Shown here: piece by piece, positions 61,901 to 64,000 of the stretch
Layout: the number at the start of each line of letters is the position of its first letter
Position numbering within the stretch: the first letter of the stretch is position 1
NCBI GenBank assembly: GCA_029964075.1
Contig: CM057135.1
Coordinates: 24,640,863 to 24,704,862 of the forward strand
Length of the DNA stretch: 64,000 bases
Reading direction: 5' to 3'
DNA from: Patiria pectinifera
Taxonomy: Eukaryota > Echinodermata > Asteroidea > Valvatida > Asterinidae
The notes under the pieces: model-generated
Databases searched by the model: none
Seen by the model: only the letters and a program-made list of their open reading frames with translations
What the model was told of the DNA's origin: nothing
Made by a program: the position numbers and the translations under genes

Positions 61901-63309
61901 TTAATTACCCTACCTTTCTTTAGAGAATAAACAATTAAAATCCACATCTGTTTTCCCTGTTCTTCTAGACCCAGGCCCAGGAAGACGAAGACGTCAAGGA
62001 CCCATTCAACATCTCCAACGATAACTATTACTATCCCAAGAACGTCGGCGAGAACAAACTGCGCGCCAACATGGCTGGCAGTCTACAGGTAAGCTGTCTT
62101 TGCTGTTCATTTCTCTTCAAATAAAAATCCAGTTCACTCAGATATACTGACCGAAATCTGATGTCCGAAATCAGAAAGCCATTACTGACATGACACTACG
62201 CCTGAAGGAAGTCTTGGGAGACACCTACCAGTCCTAAATTCTGTATGACCGTAGACCGTATGACCGTACTTACCACAGCTACTTGTGGGGTACTCATTCA
62301 AAGGGAAATTTAGGGAACAATGCTACCCCACTACTTACCCTTAGAAAAACGGTACCCCAGAAGTGAAATTCTAGAGCAAACCCGAATGACTGTAGCCCTC
62401 TATGTATGTTAACCCTAGCGTACCTGAATCCATCAAAATCCATACCCCAGTATTTCGGCGGATTTAGGATACCTCCGTATTGAAAACGGAGATGAGGGAG
62501 GGTATGAACTGTCACACATATGGGACCCCCTTATACCCCAAGTACCACCCCGGGGGAGGACACAAGCGGCTAGACCACCATCTAGTGGCCGCAGCAGGAA
62601 ACAGCGCCACCGACCGACTGGTGGTGCTTCGTTCTGAGGATGACTAGTGAAACTAGTCGAAACGTAAACGAAACCACGTAAGTAATTGGCTGTGTTAATA
62701 GAGAATTCATTTACAAAGTTGAAAACAGGAGGATTTTGATGGTTTCAGGATTGTAAGCCTAGCGGTACTGCAGGATTTTGATGGATTCAGGATACCTCCA
62801 TACTGAGCAGTCACCAACACCAAAATGTTTGTGCATGACACAATAGGATGGATTTTCGCGGATTTTGGATAATTTCTAGTAAAAGTGCTTAAGGGGTTAG
62901 GATTAAAGTTTTGAAACAAAAATGTATAACCTCTACATGCTTTCATGGATTTTGATGAAAAAATTCCAGTTGTCTCCCCCAACTCTCTCTTTGTAACCAT
63001 TGAGGGGGTACTTGTGCACGGAGTCAATGGTTGTATAACTGTCAGGCGATTTTAAAATGCCACAATATTAGCTATACATAATTTTCACTGATTGTATGTC
63101 AATAACATTTTGCCGTAAAATTGTCACCCCTTCAGCATTCCACTCCTGCCGTGGAGCTACGCCAGCCGTACTTCCCGACCCACATGGGCCCCATCAGGCT
63201 CAGGCATTTCCACAGGCCCCAGGTCAAGAGATTCTCCCATGGCGCGCTGGCCTCCCCGGGATACCACAATGTCTGGCCGCTACTCAGACGGATCAAGACC
63301 AAAGCCAAG
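49839..63309 (+). CDS. TAF1: TAF1: TFIID subunit 1, 5' part of gene (12 exons)
   Basis: Exons: 49839-49982, 50854-50989, 52705-52821, 53538-53812, 56065-56274, 56945-57124, 57440-57725, 58736-58846, 59563-59672, 60106-60291, 61969-62088 and 63136-63309. They splice in frame to 683 codons; the gene runs off the right edge. TAF1 is the scaffold of TFIID in the nucleus. Its N-terminal TAND region contacts TBP, and the DUF3591 region binds TAF7. Visible landmarks: SFLFGNID (TAND start), [52 protein letters not shown], two WEDxIIWD motifs, [24 protein letters not shown], and [22 protein letters not shown], each with a direct counterpart in human TAF1. The HMG-box, bromodomains and acidic tail lie beyond the window. 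No premature stop or frame break was found. Confidence 0.96.
49983..50853 (+). other. TAF1 intron 1
   Basis: Contains a roughly 125-bp repeat (50020-50160) that recurs inverted at 58435-58590 in intron 7, and a short 'CCAGACTCCAACCGGTC' repeat (50235-50325) seen elsewhere. It is otherwise AT-rich. Confidence 0.55.
50854..50989 (+). CDS. TAF1: TAF1 exon 2
   Basis: [20 protein letters not shown] then a strongly acidic stretch ([15 protein letters not shown]). It corresponds to the CKKHLAGLGALGLGSL region of the human protein. The last codon (Gly94) is split, and the donor is GTAAGG. Confidence 0.92.
51056..51585. mobile_element. TTAA-ended MITE, copy in TAF1 intron 2
   Basis: The element runs from TTAAAGGGAATATACAACAT to 'ATGTACATTCCCTTTAA'. 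An imperfect central palindrome, CAATGGTTGGCCGACCACCG, lies at 51220-51239. Orientation matches the next copy at 51802. Confidence 0.75.
51802..52352. mobile_element. TTAA-ended MITE, second copy in TAF1 intron 2
   Basis: 551 bp. The ends are TTAAAGGGAATATACAAC and CATTCCCTTTAA. At 51963-51996 the centre is a perfect 34-bp palindrome whose core is GGTCGGCCGACC. A 'TCATTACTGAAAATTACAGC' word is duplicated near the right end. Confidence 0.78.
52705..52821 (+). CDS. TAF1: TAF1 exon 3
   Basis: [20 protein letters not shown] (Gly shared with exon 2), then [28 protein letters not shown] is nearly invariant in animal TAF1. The CTTCAG acceptor and GTAGCA donor leave both edge codons split. Confidence 0.95.
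52822..53537 (+). other. TAF1 intron 3
   Basis: A GTT microsatellite at 52868-52896 and a low-complexity block with repeated 'GACCCGA'/'AACCCAAACTGA' words (53035-53170). No other exon is visible. Confidence 0.55.
53538..53812 (+). CDS. TAF1: TAF1 exon 4
   Basis: An acidic start ([15 protein letters not shown]), then [16 protein letters not shown] and a 50-residue Gly/Glu/Pro linker, ending [14 protein letters not shown]. The poly-proline block and the ELFPEFR motif align with human TAF1. The donor is GTAGGG, phase 0. Confidence 0.95.
54087..54462 (+). mobile_element. TIR element, 'CTCCGGTTTCTGG' family, copy 2
   Basis: The ends are TAAGGCCC-A(n)-GTCTCTGGTTTCTGGTATG and its complement. 'GCGTCGCCGTAGCCATGCGC' is near the left end, and 'CCGCGTCGCCGCACCACTTT' near the right. 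Inverted relative to 9798-10167 and in the same orientation as 61529-61903. Confidence 0.75.
55498..55913 (+). mobile_element. tRNA-derived SINE, plus strand
   Basis: The A-box-like TGGTCCAATGGTTACGG and B-box GGGTTTGAATCC lie at 55511-55568, followed by 'CAGCAAGGCACTTTACCATT'. It ends in TTA triplets at 55899-55912. Confidence 0.7.
56065..56274 (+). CDS. TAF1: TAF1 exon 5
   Basis: [20 protein letters not shown], then a basic run [10 protein letters not shown] and '[20 protein letters not shown]'+DE. It parallels human VLRFLRLFG..VWRSARRKRKKK and WNYDYAPPPPPEQCLSDDE. The donor is GTAAAA, phase 0. Confidence 0.95.
56945..57124 (+). CDS. TAF1: TAF1 exon 6
   Basis: [20 protein letters not shown], then '[20 protein letters not shown]' and [10 protein letters not shown]. 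The [15 protein letters not shown] block is diagnostic for TAF1. The donor is GTATGT. Confidence 0.96.
57440..57725 (+). CDS. TAF1: TAF1 exon 7
   Basis: The exon begins [20 protein letters not shown] and contains [17 protein letters not shown], followed by '[17 protein letters not shown]'. Human TAF1 has [14 protein letters not shown] and LAGWLPS at this point. The last Gly450 codon is split, and the donor is GTAGGT. Confidence 0.95.
57726..58735 (+). other. TAF1 intron 7
   Basis: AATCCTCC/CAAAATCC-type repeats (57750-58140) and the inverted copy (58435-58590) of the 50020-50160 repeat. The rest is unclassified. Confidence 0.55.
58736..58846 (+). CDS. TAF1: TAF1 exon 8
   Basis: [20 protein letters not shown], then [16 protein letters not shown], between split codons Gly450 and Ala487. 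This linker is less conserved. It is accepted on frame, CACAG acceptor, GTAAGA donor and its position between two certain exons. Confidence 0.85.
58847..59562 (+). other. TAF1 intron 8
   Basis: A GGGGGAGG-rich run at 59018-59075. Otherwise no recognisable element. Confidence 0.5.
59563..59672 (+). CDS. TAF1: TAF1 exon 9
   Basis: [20 protein letters not shown] then [16 protein letters not shown], matching [24 protein letters not shown]. The acceptor is TTAAG at 59558-59562, chosen because it alone restores the frame. The donor is GTGAGC. Confidence 0.95.
59885..60075 (+). mobile_element. Half-copy of the tRNA-like palindromic element in TAF1 intron 9
   Basis: This matches the right half of 46858-47213: 'CAGCCAACCGATC', then GTGGGTTCGAGTCCCACCCG, then 'GGGAGGTAATACACTGAGTA' and 'CGTCGGTGAAGGGCAAAACC'. 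The left arm is absent. It ends about 30 bp before the exon 10 acceptor. Confidence 0.7.
60106..60291 (+). CDS. TAF1: TAF1 exon 10
   Basis: [20 protein letters not shown], then [20 protein letters not shown] and '[17 protein letters not shown]'. [10 protein letters not shown] and KS(K/R)I(V/L)L..(S/T)GV are conserved. The acceptor is CGCAG and the donor GTCAGC, phase 0. Confidence 0.95.
60905..61455 (+). repeat. Near-identical tandem triplication with GTCGAGTC core
   Basis: The word GAACTGCGTGGTGTGCGCAC starts at 60961, 61106 and 61303. The following 130 bp ('TGTGCACAAAGAAGTAGCAG', 'GTCGAGTCGAGTCAAACTG') is essentially identical in the three units. Units 1 and 3 also share an extra 50-bp lead ('GGTTGGTGATCACGTCAAAA') that unit 2 lacks. 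Repeated open frames here are artefacts. Confidence 0.85.
61529..61903 (+). mobile_element. TIR element, 'CTCCGGTTTCTGG' family, copy 3
   Basis: The left end is TTAGGCCCCCCAAAAAAGTC and the right end the diverged complement (ACCGAAGACTTTTTTTTACC). The interior matches 54087-54462 throughout. Confidence 0.75.
61969..62088 (+). CDS. TAF1: TAF1 exon 11 (start of DUF3591)
   Basis: [20 protein letters not shown] then [20 protein letters not shown]. It parallels [22 protein letters not shown]. The acceptor is TTCTAG and the donor GTAAGC. Confidence 0.95.
62089..63135 (+). other. TAF1 intron 11
   Basis: Scattered 'GGATTTTGATGG(A/T)TTCAGGAT' repeats in both orientations (62400-62960) and a possible Penelope-like scrap near 62580-62690. 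Nothing else is recognised. Confidence 0.55.
62580..62690 (+). repeat. Scrap with a GACTAGT hairpin and GAAACGT
   Basis: At 62634-62668, 'CTGAGGATGACTAGTGAAAC' then TAGTCGAAACGT forms a 7-bp stem (GACTAGT) followed by GAAACGT. It recalls 3' signatures of Penelope-like elements and superficially a hammerhead core. The class is uncertain. Confidence 0.3.
63136..63309 (+). CDS. TAF1: TAF1 exon 12 (DUF3591), last in window
   Basis: [20 protein letters not shown], then [20 protein letters not shown] and '[12 protein letters not shown]'. It is almost colinear with human [20 protein letters not shown]. The donor is GTGAGT at 63310, and the gene continues past 64000. Confidence 0.97.
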
Positions 63310-63403
63310 GTGAGTGGCTTTAACTCTACGTACCTTAAGCGGAAAATATTGGCCAAAATTTGGCAGTGCTAACTTTTATGCTTTCTTTAACCAATAGCTT
63401 TCC

Positions 63404-63643
63404 TCCCTTCTTGCTACATGTCCATACCATCTCAGTCTGCCTAGCCTGATCTCGTCTGTTATCTTCATCAGACCCACAGACTGCAGGAGGTCTTCACTCC
63501 TCATTTTCTCACGCAGAGAGGTCTAACACATCCATCTCACCATCCACATCTCTGTTCGCTCCAACCGCTGCACACTTTCAGACTTTACTGACCACGTCTC
63601 GCTGCCGTAGGTCATGCATTTCTGTATGCACGCAGCGTACACT
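63404..63643 (-). mobile_element. Non-LTR retrotransposon fragment in TAF1 intron 12
   Basis: The minus strand encodes 'MTYGSETWSVKSESVQRLER' then MVRWMC followed by an in-frame TAG, then 'LREKMRSEDL' and 'DEIRLGRLRWYGHVAR'. This is the familiar C-terminal block after reverse transcriptase in LINE elements. It is dead (stop, truncated). Confidence 0.75.
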
Positions 63644-63814
63644 TTGCCTTTTACCTTTTGCCTTTTACTTTTACACGTCCTAAAATGTCGAAGTTTTTTT
63701 CCCTGTTTTCAAGCCAGGAAGCGGGCACACCAAGCCATTGATTCCGTATCTGAAAAAAAAGAACTGTCATATAGATGGTTTGGTATTCGCAACATCTGTA
63801 TGAGATTGTATCCT

Positions 63815-64000
63815 GGGACCAATTTCATAGAGCTGCTTAAGCACAACATTTGCTTAAGCACAAAAACATCTTGCTTAATGAAATCAGGTTACTGGCCAAA
63901 ACTCCATGCGATTGCTATGCTAAGTAAACAACCGCTAAATACCAGTCACAAGCAATGTACATCGCATGGAGTTTTGGCCGGTAACCTAATTTTACTAAGC
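63815..64000. mobile_element. Palindromic MITE, GGCCCAATTTCATAGAGC family, copy 2 (cut by window)
   Basis: 'CCAATTTCATAGAGCTGCTT' and the inner 'GGCCAAAACTCCATGCGAT' match 31805-32059. The right arm ('GCATGGAGTTTTGGCCGGTA') has begun, and the outer right end is past 64000. Confidence 0.75.

Larger units (their letters stand above)
60292..61968 (+). other. TAF1 intron 10
   Basis: Contains the tandem block 60905-61455 and the TIR element 61529-61903, which ends about 65 bp before exon 11. Confidence 0.65.

Noticed and set aside
62634-62668. Hammerhead ribozyme
   Set aside because: CTGAGGA, a stem and GAAAC are there, but an extra T lies between the core and stem II and I could not identify stems I and III. 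It is kept only as a weak observation.

Overview
The window is nuclear DNA of an animal. The genes are split by GT-AG introns, the protein families are metazoan, and most of the rest is intronic or intergenic DNA packed with SINEs, non-LTR retrotransposon scraps, short inverted-repeat elements and simple repeats. The proteins resemble their vertebrate relatives closely, the ACATGTAC-type motif is frequent, and some of the inverted-repeat families look like ones I associate with marine deuterostomes. My best guess is an echinoderm or similar marine deuterostome, but this is inference and no species is claimed. No bacterial, viral or CRISPR content is visible.

Four genes can be read. (1) Positions 825-923 (+) hold the last coding exon of a COMMD5-type COMM-domain gene whose other exons lie left of the window. 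(2) Positions 13245-30473 (-) hold a complete LONRF gene: 12 coding exons, about 888 residues, with TPR, RING, TPR, RING and LON substrate-binding domains. A possible non-coding first exon lies near 33.5 kb. (3) Positions 37049-43193 (-) hold the mitochondrial ribosomal protein gene MRPL30 (uL30m) in three exons, the first coding only ten residues. (4) Positions 49839 to beyond the right edge (+) hold TAF1, the large TFIID subunit. Twelve coding exons (683 codons) are present, covering the N-terminal region and the start of the DUF3591 domain. All inferred junctions keep the reading frame and use GT/AG.

Layout: 1-0.9 kb end of COMMD5; 0.9-13.2 kb intergenic repeats; 13.2-30.5 kb LONRF with repeat-filled introns; 30.5-37 kb the LONRF 5' region and spacer; 37-43.2 kb MRPL30; 43.2-49.8 kb a repeat-rich spacer between the divergently transcribed MRPL30 and TAF1; 49.8-64 kb TAF1. 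The genes are unrelated housekeeping or regulatory genes (ubiquitin ligase, mitoribosome, basal transcription) and I see no shared pathway.

The most informative part is the repeat layer. It includes several terminal-inverted-repeat families in multiple copies, filled and empty insertion sites that can be compared inside the window, a LINE scrap inserted into a SINE, fold-back elements built from short iterated words, a palindromic element with tRNA-like segments (one half-copy lies about 30 bp from a TAF1 splice acceptor), a recent tandem triplication in a TAF1 intron, and an 11-bp minisatellite in a LONRF intron. I found no convincing new protein-coding system.
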